Positions 18,219 through 27,482 of a stretch of 64,000 bases of DNA are shown here, piece after piece. Source of the DNA: Pseudovibrio axinellae. GTDB taxonomy: Bacteria > Pseudomonadota > Alphaproteobacteria > Rhizobiales > Stappiaceae. Within the stretch, counting starts at the first letter, position 1. The number at the start of each line of letters is the position of its first letter. The stretch lies in assembly GCF_900110875.1 (NCBI RefSeq), contig NZ_FOFM01000002.1:310001-374000 (forward strand), in the 5' to 3' direction. The position numbers and the translations under genes were made by a program. The notes under the pieces are model-generated. The model saw nothing but the letters and a program-made list of their open reading frames with translations, was not told the DNA's origin and ran no database searches.

Positions 18219-19160
18219 TCAGCTTGCATACCGGCTGGCATCTTGACCATAGTAGTTGATATAGCGTGAGTTCAATTTGGACACAGGCATAATAATCAAC
18301 ACGTCGGTTGTGCCAAATTGATGGTCAATTACCGCTCCGTCACCGATAAAGGCTCCGAGACGCAAATATCCTTTGATCAATGGCGGTAGTGAACGAAGGG
18401 CCGCACGTTGATCGACTTTGTCTTTTGCGATCCGGTTCATGTCGACATATTGATCTGGAAGCGCTGCAACTTGCCACTCTTCCGGCGCACTGGCAAAATG
18501 ATGCAGGAACGAAAGCTGCTGGGCCAAAAGGTCTGGATCAGTGCCTTCAATAGAGGCGCAGCCAATCATTACATCCACATTATGCATCAGCACATAAGAC
18601 CAGATGCCGTGCCAGAGTAATTCAACAGTCTTCTTGGTGCGGTACGGTTTGAGAACGCAGGAGCGCCCAAGTTCCATGAAGTTGAGATCACTGTGGCGGT
18701 CCAAAATGCGCTGGATATCGAACTCGCTTGCCGTGTAAAAACCGCCATTCAATTCCGCAAGCTCCTGACGTAGCAAGCGATAGGTGCCAACGATCTGTGG
18801 CTTAAGTTTGGAAAATGGTTTGTTTCTAACCTGGCTGTTGTGGTCGACCACCAGCATGTGATCGCAAATATCATCGTAACTGTCGCGGTCAAGGCGCGTG
18901 AGCTGCGTTTGCGCATCAGCAATCGCCGACATTTCCTTGTAAAAAACGTCAAAGCGCAACCGCTGCGACATCTTGAGCTCTTTAGCACCATTAGACAGAC
19001 GGACCTCAAGCGGACCAACTTTACCGAGGCTCTGCCCTGCCTCCGGCATCTTTCCAAGCATTGCCTGTGGGATCCACCGAGGTGCAGGTCGGCCTGCTAA
19101 TTTGTTTGGTGTGATTTTTCTTACGATTTTCATCGGAGAAAGAATTCCAGACCCAGCCAT
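18219..19160 (-). CDS. OlsB-like GNAT N-acyltransferase
   Basis: This 313-residue protein belongs to the OlsB family, which transfers a 3-hydroxyacyl chain from acyl carrier protein to an amino acid in ornithine-lipid synthesis. Typical segments are GPLEVRLS, LRFDVFYKEM, DDICDHMLVVD, VGTYRLLRQ, FMELGRSCVLKPYR, GCASIEGTDP and the end motif DHQFGTTDVLIIMPV. OlsA is not adjacent, and several alphaproteobacteria carry a second family member of unknown acceptor, so ornithine as substrate is inference. The start is ambiguous: ATG at 19160 or the internal ATG at 19133 (MKIVRKITPN). Neither has a strong ribosome site. Confidence 0.82.
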   Translation of the reverse strand: MAGSGILSPMKIVRKITPNKLAGRPAPRWIPQAMLGKMPEAGQSLGKVGPLEVRLSNGAKELKMSQRLRFDVFYKEMSAIADAQTQLTRLDRDSYDDICDHMLVVDHNSQVRNKPFSKLKPQIVGTYRLLRQELAELNGGFYTASEFDIQRILDRHSDLNFMELGRSCVLKPYRTKKTVELLWHGIWSYVLMHNVDVMIGCASIEGTDPDLLAQQLSFLHHFASAPEEWQVAALPDQYVDMNRIAKDKVDQRAALRSLPPLIKGYLRLGAFIGDGAVIDHQFGTTDVLIIMPVSKLNSRYINYYGQDASRYAS

Positions 19161-19420
19161 ACTGATAATATCTCATATTGCATTGGTATTTTAAAAACGA
19201 GCAATAGTGAGAACGCCTTTCTAAATTTGCACTAATTGAGTTACCCATGTCAATTTCAGGTAGTTAAATCTAAGTATAAGCCCATTTTAGGACATTTGAG
19301 TGACATTACACTAACATCTATCCATCTGGTCAGGCTCGTGTTTCCTCAACAATGCTGCTACCTCGGTTAATCTGAGTATAATCACCGCTTACTAATATTA
19401 AATAGGCTAAATATACCAAT

Positions 19421-21667
19421 TTATCTTTTTGCATAGAGTTTTAGAACAGCCTCGAGTTCTTGTTGTTTCAGTGGCTTACCCAAGAAACCGTCTGCGCCCA
19501 CCCTTATTGCTTTTTCTTTTGCCTCAGACATAACATCGGCAGAAACAACGTAAATTGGAATTTGCTCAGCTGTTTTATGTTTGCCGTCCCTGATTTGCGA
19601 AATCGCTTCTAACCCATCTAGACCGGGCATGTGCAGGTCCATTAATACGATATCAAAGGAACCGTTTGCGCACATCGAGACGGCCTTATGCCCATTCTCT
19701 GCCAGTTCAGCCTCGTGTCCCAATTTGTGGAGCAATGCCTTGATCAGCATCCAGTTGATTGGGTTGTCCTCTGCTACAAGAACGTTGAGGCTGGTCTTTT
19801 CTGAGGATGAGGTTTGCTCTGTAGGGTCGTCCAAAGGAGAGCATTCCCTTGGGTTTTTGGGGTGTGAGGCCGGTGTCGACGGTGAGAGTAACCGTAGCAA
19901 CGAAGCGCGACGAACCGGGCGAGTAAGATAACCTGAAAACTCTCCCGTTTTAATGTCAGCAATCCGAGCTCTTTCCTGTGGTTTGATAAAGACAAAGACC
20001 TCCGGAGTGTCCCCAGTAGCCTGTCCCAAGAAGCTACGCATGTGTTCGACACACTCTTCGCCGACCAGAAGGCGACCAAACCGGGCGGTCTGAAAGTGCT
20101 CTTTTAGGCCATCAAGCCGGAGTATTTCTGCATGCAAGTACCCGCTGCTTTGGAGTGTTTTCTGCACAAGTTTAGCTTCGATATGATTGTCAGTCAGGAT
20201 TGCAATCCGGTCTGTTTTCGGTTCTGCAACGTATTCACAAACCTGATCAATAGGCATTTCCAATAGAAACGTTGAGCCAGCACCTGGTTCAGTGTGAACG
20301 ACCAGTTTGCTTTCCATAAGTTCGGCCAGCCGTTTTGAAATAGCGAGCCCTAAACCCGCGCCATCGAGTTTTCGATCACGGCCATACTCTCCTTGCTCAA
20401 ACTCGCGGAAAATACGGGCAGCAGTCGCACCGTCCATTCCTGGGCCAGTGTCTTTAACGGCAAATTCCAGTAAATGTTTGCCAATTGCATTTCGGGAGAC
20501 CTGCAAAGTCAGGGAAACACCGCCCTGCTCTGTGAATTTAATCGCATTGCCTACCAAGTTGTACAAAATTTGCTGCAAACGGGCCGGGTCGCTTTGGATC
20601 ATATCTGGAACGGATGGGTGGATAAATGAACAGATTTGCAAGCCCTTTGCATGTGCTTTGGGCGAAAGCAGCTCCACAACGCGTTCTACCATTGGCACAA
20701 GGTCCACCTGGCCAGGTTCCAACTCCAGCTTTCCAGCCTCAATTTTGGAGTAGTCGAGCACCTCGTCGATAAGCATCAGGAGCGAGGACCCTGAGGCCTT
20801 GATTGCGTTAATGTAATTTTCCTGTTCGGCAGTCGTAGATGTGTCATCAAGGAGATCGGCCATTCCCAGAACGCCGTTCAAAGGTGTCCGGATTTCATGA
20901 CTAACCATAGCTAGAAAACGAGACTTCGCCTCACTTGCATGGGCGGCAAGGTCGCGGTCTTCTCGCAGCTTTTGTTCAGCATGCCGCCTATCCGTCATAT
21001 CAGTCAAAATCCACTGAATGATCGGAGCGCCGCCGCTTCCATCACGAACGCTGAGCCGAAGAAGAGAATACCAACGCGTTCCATGATTGGTGCGCAAGGC
21101 GACATCTTCTGTCGTGCCGCTGTTAGGCTCTTCCAGTTGCGGTGTGAAATTTTCAGCATAAGGCAGACGGATGCCTGTGCCGACTTCGATACCAAACCCG
21201 GAGGGAAAGCTCTGCCTTCCCGCATCATTAACGGAAAGAACCAGTCCACTGGTGTCGCAGCGTATCACAATGGCACCCAGAGCATCCAGAATGGAACGAT
21301 GGCGCACATCTGCCTCTCGTAACTGCCAATCAGCGTCGCTGAGCAGTCCTGATGGATCCTCAAGCTGTTCCACCTCGCTCTGAATTTGGGCAGTATTCCA
21401 GCTCTGGGCGAGAATATCGCTCGCTGGAAAGCGACGAAACAAAATAGCACCTGCACCAAAAGCAAGCAAAACACCGTAGATACCCTGTGCAGATTGCAGT
21501 TCCGTCAGGGCGAGCGCAAAAAAAAGGCAGATACCACCAACGAGAATCGAGAGGATCTTCAAAATAGAAGAGGACGTTTCATTGGTTTGTGTCTGTTCAA
21601 TTAAGGATGCGCGAGCATTGGAAACGACATGAGCACTTCCACTGGGTTTAAGTCTCTGTTTCAACAC
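19421..21667 (-). CDS. Hybrid sensor histidine kinase with pseudo-receiver and receiver
   Basis: A membrane-bound hybrid kinase of about 748 residues. Two hydrophobic segments (about 35-78) anchor it, with almost no periplasmic loop, followed by a PAS region (LDALGAIVIRCDTSG). HisKA has the phosphorylated His in AMVSHEIRTPLNGVLGMADL (near 255). The HATPase domain shows VGNAIKFTEQG and GAGLGLAISKRLAELM. Then comes a degenerate receiver-like block (from AILTDNHIEAKLVQ) with no Asp at the phosphorylation position. The C-terminal true receiver has VLMDLHMPGLDG (Asp near 676). I prefer the GTG at 21667 behind GGGCGGA; a TTG at 21685 is also in frame. No partner regulator is adjacent. Confidence 0.88.
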   Translation of the reverse strand: MLKQRLKPSGSAHVVSNARASLIEQTQTNETSSSILKILSILVGGICLFFALALTELQSAQGIYGVLLAFGAGAILFRRFPASDILAQSWNTAQIQSEVEQLEDPSGLLSDADWQLREADVRHRSILDALGAIVIRCDTSGLVLSVNDAGRQSFPSGFGIEVGTGIRLPYAENFTPQLEEPNSGTTEDVALRTNHGTRWYSLLRLSVRDGSGGAPIIQWILTDMTDRRHAEQKLREDRDLAAHASEAKSRFLAMVSHEIRTPLNGVLGMADLLDDTSTTAEQENYINAIKASGSSLLMLIDEVLDYSKIEAGKLELEPGQVDLVPMVERVVELLSPKAHAKGLQICSFIHPSVPDMIQSDPARLQQILYNLVGNAIKFTEQGGVSLTLQVSRNAIGKHLLEFAVKDTGPGMDGATAARIFREFEQGEYGRDRKLDGAGLGLAISKRLAELMESKLVVHTEPGAGSTFLLEMPIDQVCEYVAEPKTDRIAILTDNHIEAKLVQKTLQSSGYLHAEILRLDGLKEHFQTARFGRLLVGEECVEHMRSFLGQATGDTPEVFVFIKPQERARIADIKTGEFSGYLTRPVRRASLLRLLSPSTPASHPKNPRECSPLDDPTEQTSSSEKTSLNVLVAEDNPINWMLIKALLHKLGHEAELAENGHKAVSMCANGSFDIVLMDLHMPGLDGLEAISQIRDGKHKTAEQIPIYVVSADVMSEAKEKAIRVGADGFLGKPLKQQELEAVLKLYAKR

Positions 21668-21732
21668 CGCTTTTGTTCCGCCCAAACTATCTTAATGTAC
21701 CAATAACATGCAGAGAGTTAGGATATCACAGA

Positions 21733-23259
21733 TTAGGCTGCTGCCAAGGTCGCTGAAGAGCGTTTGAAACTGAGTGCTTCTGCCAGATGAATCCGCTGAA
21801 CAGCCTCAGAACCGTCCATGTCCGCGATAGTGCGCGAAAGCTTCAAAACGCGGTGGTATCCGCGCGCAGACAGGCCAAACTGCGTAGAGGCCCTTTCAAT
21901 CAAGGCCTTACTCTCATTATCCAGCGCAACAATTTGCTCAATAATTCGGGCATTGGCGTGGGCGTTTACGGTGATGTCCAGCCCCATGGAAGTAAAGCGC
22001 GACAACTGAGTAGCGCGTGCGCGTGCCACACGTTGGGCTACAATGCTTGAGCTTTCTGACGGCTGAGGGCTAATCAGATCCTTAACGGAGACAGCAGGAA
22101 CGTGAACTTGCAAGTCCATTCGGTCAAGAAATGGGCCTGATACCCGAGCCTGATACGAGCTGGCACACTTGTCGCCCCGCCTGCAGGTATGCCCTGGTTC
22201 TCCTGCGTAGCCGCATCTGCACGGGTTCATTGCTGCGACCACCTGCACCTTGGAGGGGTAGGTAACGCGGTAGTTGGCCCGAACGATCGACGCCACACCA
22301 TTTTCAATTGGTTGTCGCAGGCTGTCCAGAACGGGGCTGTCAAATTCAGGTAACTCGTCGAGAAAGAGCACGCCATTGTGGGCCAATGACACTTCACCGG
22401 GTTTGGCTTTCATCCCTCCGCCAACCAATGATGCCATGGATGCTGAATGATGAGGCGCGCGGAATGGGCGCTGATTACTCAAGGCCCCGTCTTCCAGCTC
22501 GCCAGATATCGAAGCGACCATAGACACTTCAAGCAACTCACGTGCTGAAAGTGGGGGTAATAAGGAGGGTAACCGACTAGCCAGAAGGGTTTTTCCCGAC
22601 CCTGGCGGGCCTACCATCATCAAATTGTGAGAGCCAGCTGCCGCGATTTCAAGCGCACGCTTTGCTGTTTCCTGGCCGCGAATATCAGCAAGATCAAGGG
22701 TGGGTGCAGCCTGCGGAGAGCTACGTGGTTTTGGATCGGAGAGCGTGATGTCCCCCTTGAAGTAACGATAAAGCTGCACCAGAGATTGAGCAGCGACGAT
22801 TTTTAGATTTTCGTCAGCCCATGCTGCCTCCGAACCACAACTGGCGGGGCAAATCAGCCCTTTGTCTTGTGAAACAGCTGCGATTGCAGCGGGCAAGGCG
22901 CCATTTACGTGAGAAATACTGCCATCGAGCGAGAGTTCCCCCAAGACAAGATAATCCTCAACCACCTCTGCCGGAAGAGCCCCCATGGCGACCAGTAAAC
23001 CCAATGCGATGGGGAGGTCGTAATGGGAGCCTTCTTTGGGCAAGTCAGCGGGTGCAAGGTTCACTGTTAAGCGTTTGGCGGGAAGTGCCAAGCCGGAAGC
23101 AATCAATGCAGACCGCACGCGCTCCTTACTTTCTGCAATGGCCTTATCTGGAAGGCCAACGAGTGTGAAGTGCACGGAACCAGAACTGATCTGGACCTGA
23201 ACGTCAACATTTGCCGCGTCGACGCCCTGAAAGGAAACGGTAGAGATGCGAGAAAACAC
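21733..23259 (-). CDS. YifB/ComM-family magnesium-chelatase-like AAA ATPase
   Basis: This 508-residue protein matches YifB/ComM, the helicase that aids branch migration during natural transformation in some bacteria. The N-terminal third is a Lon-protease-like fold (VDVQVQISSG, LPADLPKEGSHYDLP in part). The AAA domain has Walker A VGPPGSGKTLLAS and Walker B VLFLDELPEF. A cysteine cluster in NPCRCGYAGEPGHTCRRGDK is the usual zinc-like insertion. The GTG start at 23259 follows GGAG. It lies next to gshB on the same strand, an arrangement common in Rhizobiales. Confidence 0.95.
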   Translation of the reverse strand: MFSRISTVSFQGVDAANVDVQVQISSGSVHFTLVGLPDKAIAESKERVRSALIASGLALPAKRLTVNLAPADLPKEGSHYDLPIALGLLVAMGALPAEVVEDYLVLGELSLDGSISHVNGALPAAIAAVSQDKGLICPASCGSEAAWADENLKIVAAQSLVQLYRYFKGDITLSDPKPRSSPQAAPTLDLADIRGQETAKRALEIAAAGSHNLMMVGPPGSGKTLLASRLPSLLPPLSARELLEVSMVASISGELEDGALSNQRPFRAPHHSASMASLVGGGMKAKPGEVSLAHNGVLFLDELPEFDSPVLDSLRQPIENGVASIVRANYRVTYPSKVQVVAAMNPCRCGYAGEPGHTCRRGDKCASSYQARVSGPFLDRMDLQVHVPAVSVKDLISPQPSESSSIVAQRVARARATQLSRFTSMGLDITVNAHANARIIEQIVALDNESKALIERASTQFGLSARGYHRVLKLSRTIADMDGSEAVQRIHLAEALSFKRSSATLAAA

Positions 23260-23353
23260 CAGACACTCCTGCAGCCACGAGCAAACCTCGCCATTGCAGT
23301 AATTAAGCAGGAACGAATAGGAAACTCACAAGCCTTGAATACTCAGAAATACG

Positions 23354-23409
23354 AAAGCCCCCAACAGAAGCCACCTATTAGTTTTAGGTGATATTCTATC
23401 GGGGGCTTT
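23354..23409 (-). terminator. Structured region after gshB, probable terminator
   Basis: AAAGCCCCC and GGGGGCTTT enclose 38 bases that contain an inner CACCT/AGGTG hairpin. On the gshB strand the outer stem ends in GGGGGCTTTCG, followed by TATTTC. The large nested structure is unusual for a simple terminator. Confidence 0.5.
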
Positions 23410-23436
23410 GGGAAAAAACATAACGGCTTAGTGTAG

Positions 23437-24420
23437 TCAGCCTTCTTTATTTTTCAGTTTCGTCTCAAGTACATCCCAAACCATAGCGGCGACATTAGGT
23501 CCACCGAGTTTTTGGATGGCCCGAATACCAGTTGGTGCTGTCACGTTGATCTCAGTCAGGTTGCCATCAATCACGTCAATACCAACGAGTATGAGACCCT
23601 GCTCTTTTAACGCAGGGCCAAGGCGAGCGCAGATCTCTCTTTCGCGTTCTGTTAGGTCGCTGTCTTTGGCAGAGCCTCCGCGCACCATGTTCGAGCGCAA
23701 ATCACCAGCAGCTGGCACACGGTTTACGGCTCCAGCGAACTCTCCATCCACAAGTAGAATGCGCTTATCGCCATGTTTCACATTGGGCAAAAACTTTTGA
23801 ATCACCCAGGGCTCTCTGAATGTGACGGAAAAGAAATCGTAGAGTGAGCCATAGTTGAGATCGTCTTGGGTCACACGAAAAACAGCAGCCCCACCATGCC
23901 CGAAGAGCGGTTTCATCACGATATCGCCATGGATATTGCGGAACTCGTCGATCTCTTCGCGATCATGTGTGATGAGGGTCGGCGGCATCAGGTCCGCAAA
24001 CTGAGTCACAAACAACTTCTCAGGAGCGTTGCGCACGGAGATAGGGTCATTCACAACAAGCGTTGTCTTGCTGAGTTTTTCGAGAATGTGGGTTGCCGCA
24101 ATATAAGCCAAGTCGAACGGTGGGTCCTGACGCATCAGAACAACATCCATTTCAGACATATCAACCCGCTGCGGTTCTCCGAAGCTGAAATGATTGTCAG
24201 CTTCGTCTTTCACTGAAACGGGTTCAACACGACACATAACCTTTTCGCCCCACATGGCCAGTCGCTCTGGCGTGTAGTGGTACAGTTCATAGCCACGATC
24301 TTGCGCTTCCAACATCAGAGCAAAAGCACTGTCTCCTGTAATGTTGATTGTGGAGATGTGGTCCATCTGAACAGCGACCTTAAGTGGTCGCTTGGCACCA
24401 GAAGAAGCTGGTTGTGACAT
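23437..24420 (-). CDS. gshB: Glutathione synthetase
   Basis: GshB joins gamma-glutamylcysteine and glycine using ATP to make glutathione. The 327-residue length and the ATP-grasp segments are standard: PLKVAVQMDHI at the N-terminus, VMKPLFGHGGAAVFRV (lid and glycine-rich loop), VIQKFLPNVKHGDKRILLVDGE (quoted as the region near 190-210) and DVIDGNLTEINVTAPTGI with metal-binding Glu and Asn. The ATG at 24420 is preceded by GGAGTGCCTT. It lies 115 bases after yraN on the same strand, and the rsmI-yraN-gshB order is typical of Rhizobiales. Confidence 0.97.
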   Translation of the reverse strand: MSQPASSGAKRPLKVAVQMDHISTINITGDSAFALMLEAQDRGYELYHYTPERLAMWGEKVMCRVEPVSVKDEADNHFSFGEPQRVDMSEMDVVLMRQDPPFDLAYIAATHILEKLSKTTLVVNDPISVRNAPEKLFVTQFADLMPPTLITHDREEIDEFRNIHGDIVMKPLFGHGGAAVFRVTQDDLNYGSLYDFFSVTFREPWVIQKFLPNVKHGDKRILLVDGEFAGAVNRVPAAGDLRSNMVRGGSAKDSDLTEREREICARLGPALKEQGLILVGIDVIDGNLTEINVTAPTGIRAIQKLGGPNVAAMVWDVLETKLKNKEG

Positions 24421-24535
24421 AAGGCACTCCGAAAATACTGCGGGGTAAAATCCAATTAGAGATAATGGAAGTTAGAGGTTGATATGTGCTTGGAAAAGCA
24501 GTTTGTCTACATTTCGGAGATAAAATAATTATTTG

Positions 24536-24946
24536 TTAAAGAATTTCGGCTTCAAAAAAGTTTGGAAAATGCAGTGCTTTTCCTTGCCTAGGCAAAATAA
24601 CTGCATCAAATCTAAGCGTTTTTCCCACCACATCGTTGTGGTAGGAAACCCACTCACGCGCTGCGTTTGCTATTCTTTTTTGTGAGCGGGGCGTAATTGC
24701 ATACAGCCCCTCTTCTACATTTCGTCTCGCCTTAACCTCAACAAACACGATTGTTTGGTCTTGTTCGGCAATCAGATCGATCTCGCCCTGCTTGGTTTTG
24801 TAGCGCCGCTCCAAGATCTGCCAGCCTGCCTGCCGCAGCAAAATTTCAGCTTTAAGCTCAGCTTGCAGTCCTTTTCGGTAGGCGACTTGCTTCTTGTGCA
24901 GTTTGTTATCAGTCGCTTTTTGAGCCTTCGTCAGCGGTTCCTGCAT
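24536..24946 (-). CDS. yraN: UPF0102 protein YraN, nuclease-like
   Basis: A 136-residue member of UPF0102 with the Holliday-junction-resolvase-like PD-(D/E)XK fold. The signature is GEIDLIAEQDQTIVFVEVKAR (residues about 53-73), which includes the Glu-Ile-Asp and Glu-Val-Lys residues. The N-terminal KGLQAELKAEILLRQAGW region is typical. Its function is not established; the fold suggests DNA-structure cleavage. The ATG lies inside the 3' end of rsmI (38-base overlap) with GGAG seven bases upstream, so the two are translationally coupled. Confidence 0.93.
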   Translation of the reverse strand: MQEPLTKAQKATDNKLHKKQVAYRKGLQAELKAEILLRQAGWQILERRYKTKQGEIDLIAEQDQTIVFVEVKARRNVEEGLYAITPRSQKRIANAAREWVSYHNDVVGKTLRFDAVILPRQGKALHFPNFFEAEIL

Positions 24947-25832
24947 TTTTAAGCTCCATAGCTCGGGTGTAAATCGTTTTTCGATCCACCCCGGTTGCTT
25001 TGGAAACTTTTTTGGCTGCAGTGCTCACCGGCATATCTTTCAATGCCTCCAGCAAAAGCGCGTCTGCATCAACCTCAGTGAGCTCTTTCTCTTCAGGTGG
25101 TGAGATCAGGATAACAATTTCTCCCTTTGGGCGATCCCCCGAGAAGAAGGCACTCAGTTCTGAAAGAGTTCCACGTTGAAAAGTCTCGAACCGTTTGGTG
25201 AGTTCGCGAGCAACAACGGCAGCGCGGTCACCAAGTGTTTCTTCCATATCAGCAAGTGAAGCACCCACTCTGTGCGGGCTTTCATAAAAGACGAGTGTTG
25301 CTGGAATATCCTTGAGTTCCTCAAGTCTTTTCTTCCTACCATGGGTTTTGTTTGGCAGAAAACCGGCAAACAGGATCGTGTCAGACGGCAAGCCTGCTCC
25401 AACCAACCCGCTAAGCATTGCAGATGCACCAGGAATAGGCACAACTTTATGGCCCTGCTCAACCATATCGCTGACGAGGCGGAAGCCAGGGTCTGAAATC
25501 AGCGGAGTTCCCGCGTCAGAAACCAGTGCCACAGCCTTGCCTGCCGTCAGAGCCTCCAAAATTTTAGGGCGCTGCTTTTGTGCATTATGCTCATGGTAGG
25601 TCATCATCTGGGTGCGAATTCCGTAGCGTTGCAACAAGACACCCGTCACTCGGGTATCTTCGCAGGCGATAAGGTCGCTGGCTGCAAGCGTTTCAAGAGC
25701 TCTGATTGTGATGTCTTGCAAATTTCCGATCGGAGTCGAAACGATATGAAGCCCCGGTTCAATCCGTTTAGCCGTAAGCGAATGGTCGCCTATGTAGTAT
25801 TTCCGTTTGGATGCAGCTTCGGAATGATCCAT
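24909..25832 (-). CDS. rsmI: 16S rRNA (cytidine1402-2'-O)-methyltransferase RsmI
   Basis: RsmI methylates the 2'-OH of C1402 in 16S rRNA from S-adenosylmethionine. Diagnostic segments are LHIVSTPIGNLQDITIRALE (near residue 27), CEDTRVTG, the VSDAGTPLISDPG loop, PIPGASAMLSGLVGAGLP and FAGFLPNKTHGRKKR. The start at 25832 (MDHSEAASK) has GAGG five bases upstream; the frame extends to 25889 without a ribosome site. The upstream 250 bp contain a possible attenuator. It is divergent from the LpoA-like gene, the same neighbourhood as in E. coli. Confidence 0.95.
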   Translation of the reverse strand: MDHSEAASKRKYYIGDHSLTAKRIEPGLHIVSTPIGNLQDITIRALETLAASDLIACEDTRVTGVLLQRYGIRTQMMTYHEHNAQKQRPKILEALTAGKAVALVSDAGTPLISDPGFRLVSDMVEQGHKVVPIPGASAMLSGLVGAGLPSDTILFAGFLPNKTHGRKKRLEELKDIPATLVFYESPHRVGASLADMEETLGDRAAVVARELTKRFETFQRGTLSELSAFFSGDRPKGEIVILISPPEEKELTEVDADALLLEALKDMPVSTAAKKVSKATGVDRKTIYTRAMELKNAGTADEGSKSD

Positions 25833-25948
25833 GATCGCCTCGTGAGAGCTCACAAAATGTGAGTAAGTTTTGCACAGTAGAGAGTGCACATCTAACCAAC
25901 AAACCGCAAAATGACTAATTACAACGGGGAGTTTTTGACAGAATCCTG

Positions 25949-26036
25949 AAAAAACTCGGATTTCCGAGGGTTGAGACTGTATTAAATCCGGCGGATCTGT
26001 AGAAATAAACCAAACTAATTGTAAATTGCCGGATTT
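25949..26036 (-). promoter_or_regulatory. Possible attenuator in the rsmI leader
   Basis: Reading toward rsmI, AAATCCGGC (26036-26028) can pair with GCCGGATTT (25992-25984). Next comes CTCGGA-AA-TCCGAG (25968-25955) followed directly by TTTTTT (25954-25949), a compact terminator. The GGATTT of the first stem is also complementary to the AAATCC inside the second, so the two structures could compete. No minus-strand gene lies upstream for this terminator to serve. Confidence 0.35.
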
Positions 26037-26092
26037 TATTCCTTACAAAACGAGGGATTGATCGAACGGCCTTCGGAATAGATGGGGCAACC

Positions 26093-27325
26093 ATGAGCTT
26101 AGGAACAGCCACTGTGCGTGGAATGAGCTTCCGCAAACTCGTGACAGGAGCTACTCTCGGTATCTCGGTCCTGTTAGCCGGTTGCGTTAATTCGCCGAAC
26201 TATTCTTCGGTGAATACGCCTTATCAACCTAATTTAGACCCTAATATGCAGCCGGGCTTAGTTTCTGGACGCACCATTGGCAACGGCTCCGTACGTGTTG
26301 GTTTGCTGTTGCCATATTCGGGTGATGGGCAATCAGCCACTTCTGTTGCAACCCTCTTTGAGAACTCAGCAAAGCTCGCTCTTGAAGATTTTCAGGGGGC
26401 CGACATTCAGTTGCTCGTAAAAGATACGGGCGGGACAGCGGAAGGGGCAAGCCTTGCAGCTCAGCAGGCAATCAGTGAAGGTGCTGAGCTCCTGATTGGT
26501 CCAGTGTTCGCATCTGCCGTAAAAGGGGCATCAACAGTTGCACGCCGCTCAGGGGTGCCAATTGTTGCATTTTCATCAGATACCAACGTTGCTAAGTCGG
26601 GAACTTACTTACTGAGCTACCTGCCGGTATCCGATGTAAATCGCATCGTGTCCTATGCAGCAGAACAGGAGCGTCGTTCCTATTCTGCGCTCCTACCTAA
26701 TAATGCATACGGTGCTGTTGCAGAAGCCGCATTCCGTCAGGCTGTTGGGCAGACAAGTGGCCGCATTGTCGCCATTGAGCGCTACTCGCCAGGTAATGCA
26801 GAAGACATACGTGCTCGTGTTTCCAGTTTAAGCCGCTCTATTTCTCAGGTGGACACGTTATTTGTGCCAGAAGGAGGCGGCGTTCCTCCATTTGTGATGC
26901 AGGTTATGACCGAGATGGGCGCAAGCCTGGGCGAAGTTAAAATGATTGGCAGTGGGCAGTGGAACACACCCGACATACTCCAATCTCCGGTTATGGTTGG
27001 GAGCTGGTTCCCGGGCCCAGATAACCAAAGCTTCGAACGCCTTGCAACGCGTTATCGTGAGGCATTTGGTTCACAGCCGCCGCGAAACGCTTCTCTTGCA
27101 TATGATGCAACAATTCTGGCTGCTGGTCTGGTGCGTTCAACGGGACCAGATCGCTTCTCAAGCCGTGTTTTGACCAACCGTGATGGCTTCCTTGGGATTG
27201 ACGGTATTTTCCGTTTTCAGCAAAATGGCCTAAACAACCGTGGTCTGGCCGTTTATGCGATTTCGGGCAAGGGTGATGCAGAGCCGATCGCACCGGCACC
27301 TCGCAGCTTCACTGGCCAGTTTTAG
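26093..27325 (+). CDS. LpoA-like penicillin-binding protein activator lipoprotein
   Basis: A 410-residue outer-membrane-type lipoprotein: a basic N-terminus and hydrophobic stretch end in the lipobox LLAGC (Cys at about 31). The mature part is a periplasmic type-I substrate-binding fold like LivJ and the C-terminal half of E. coli LpoA: VRVGLLLPYSGDG, then LLIGPVFASAVKGA, GVPIVAFSSDTNVA and NASLAYDATILAAGL. LpoA activates PBP1A, and a PBP1A gene lies about 8 kb away. The TPR-like N-terminal half of enterobacterial LpoA is missing, so activation of a PBP is inference from fold and synteny. ATG follows GGGGCAACC. Confidence 0.85.
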   Translation: MSLGTATVRGMSFRKLVTGATLGISVLLAGCVNSPNYSSVNTPYQPNLDPNMQPGLVSGRTIGNGSVRVGLLLPYSGDGQSATSVATLFENSAKLALEDFQGADIQLLVKDTGGTAEGASLAAQQAISEGAELLIGPVFASAVKGASTVARRSGVPIVAFSSDTNVAKSGTYLLSYLPVSDVNRIVSYAAEQERRSYSALLPNNAYGAVAEAAFRQAVGQTSGRIVAIERYSPGNAEDIRARVSSLSRSISQVDTLFVPEGGGVPPFVMQVMTEMGASLGEVKMIGSGQWNTPDILQSPVMVGSWFPGPDNQSFERLATRYREAFGSQPPRNASLAYDATILAAGLVRSTGPDRFSSRVLTNRDGFLGIDGIFRFQQNGLNNRGLAVYAISGKGDAEPIAPAPRSFTGQF

Positions 27326-27341
27326 GTCACTAAATTTTCGT

Positions 27342-27375
27342 AAAAGGCCTCCCTCGTAAGAGCGAGGCCTTTTTT
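27342..27375 (+). terminator. Intrinsic terminator after the LpoA-like gene
   Basis: AAAAGGCCTC pairs with GAGGCCTTTT, ending in a six-T run, 17 bases after the stop. Confidence 0.9.
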
Positions 27376-27482
27376 ACGTCTGCATTGGCTCCAATTGAAT
27401 TGGTTATATTTGCCATGCAGTTATGTGGAGCATTTAAGTTCTATCCGCGAACGCGCCATTTCAAAAGCTGAGGCAAGTTGCG

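Noticed and set aside
27438-27452. GTTC-N7-GAAC as a second LexA box
   Set aside because: The half-sites are inverted, whereas the alphaproteobacterial LexA site is a direct repeat; the neighbouring VOC gene has no link to SOS.
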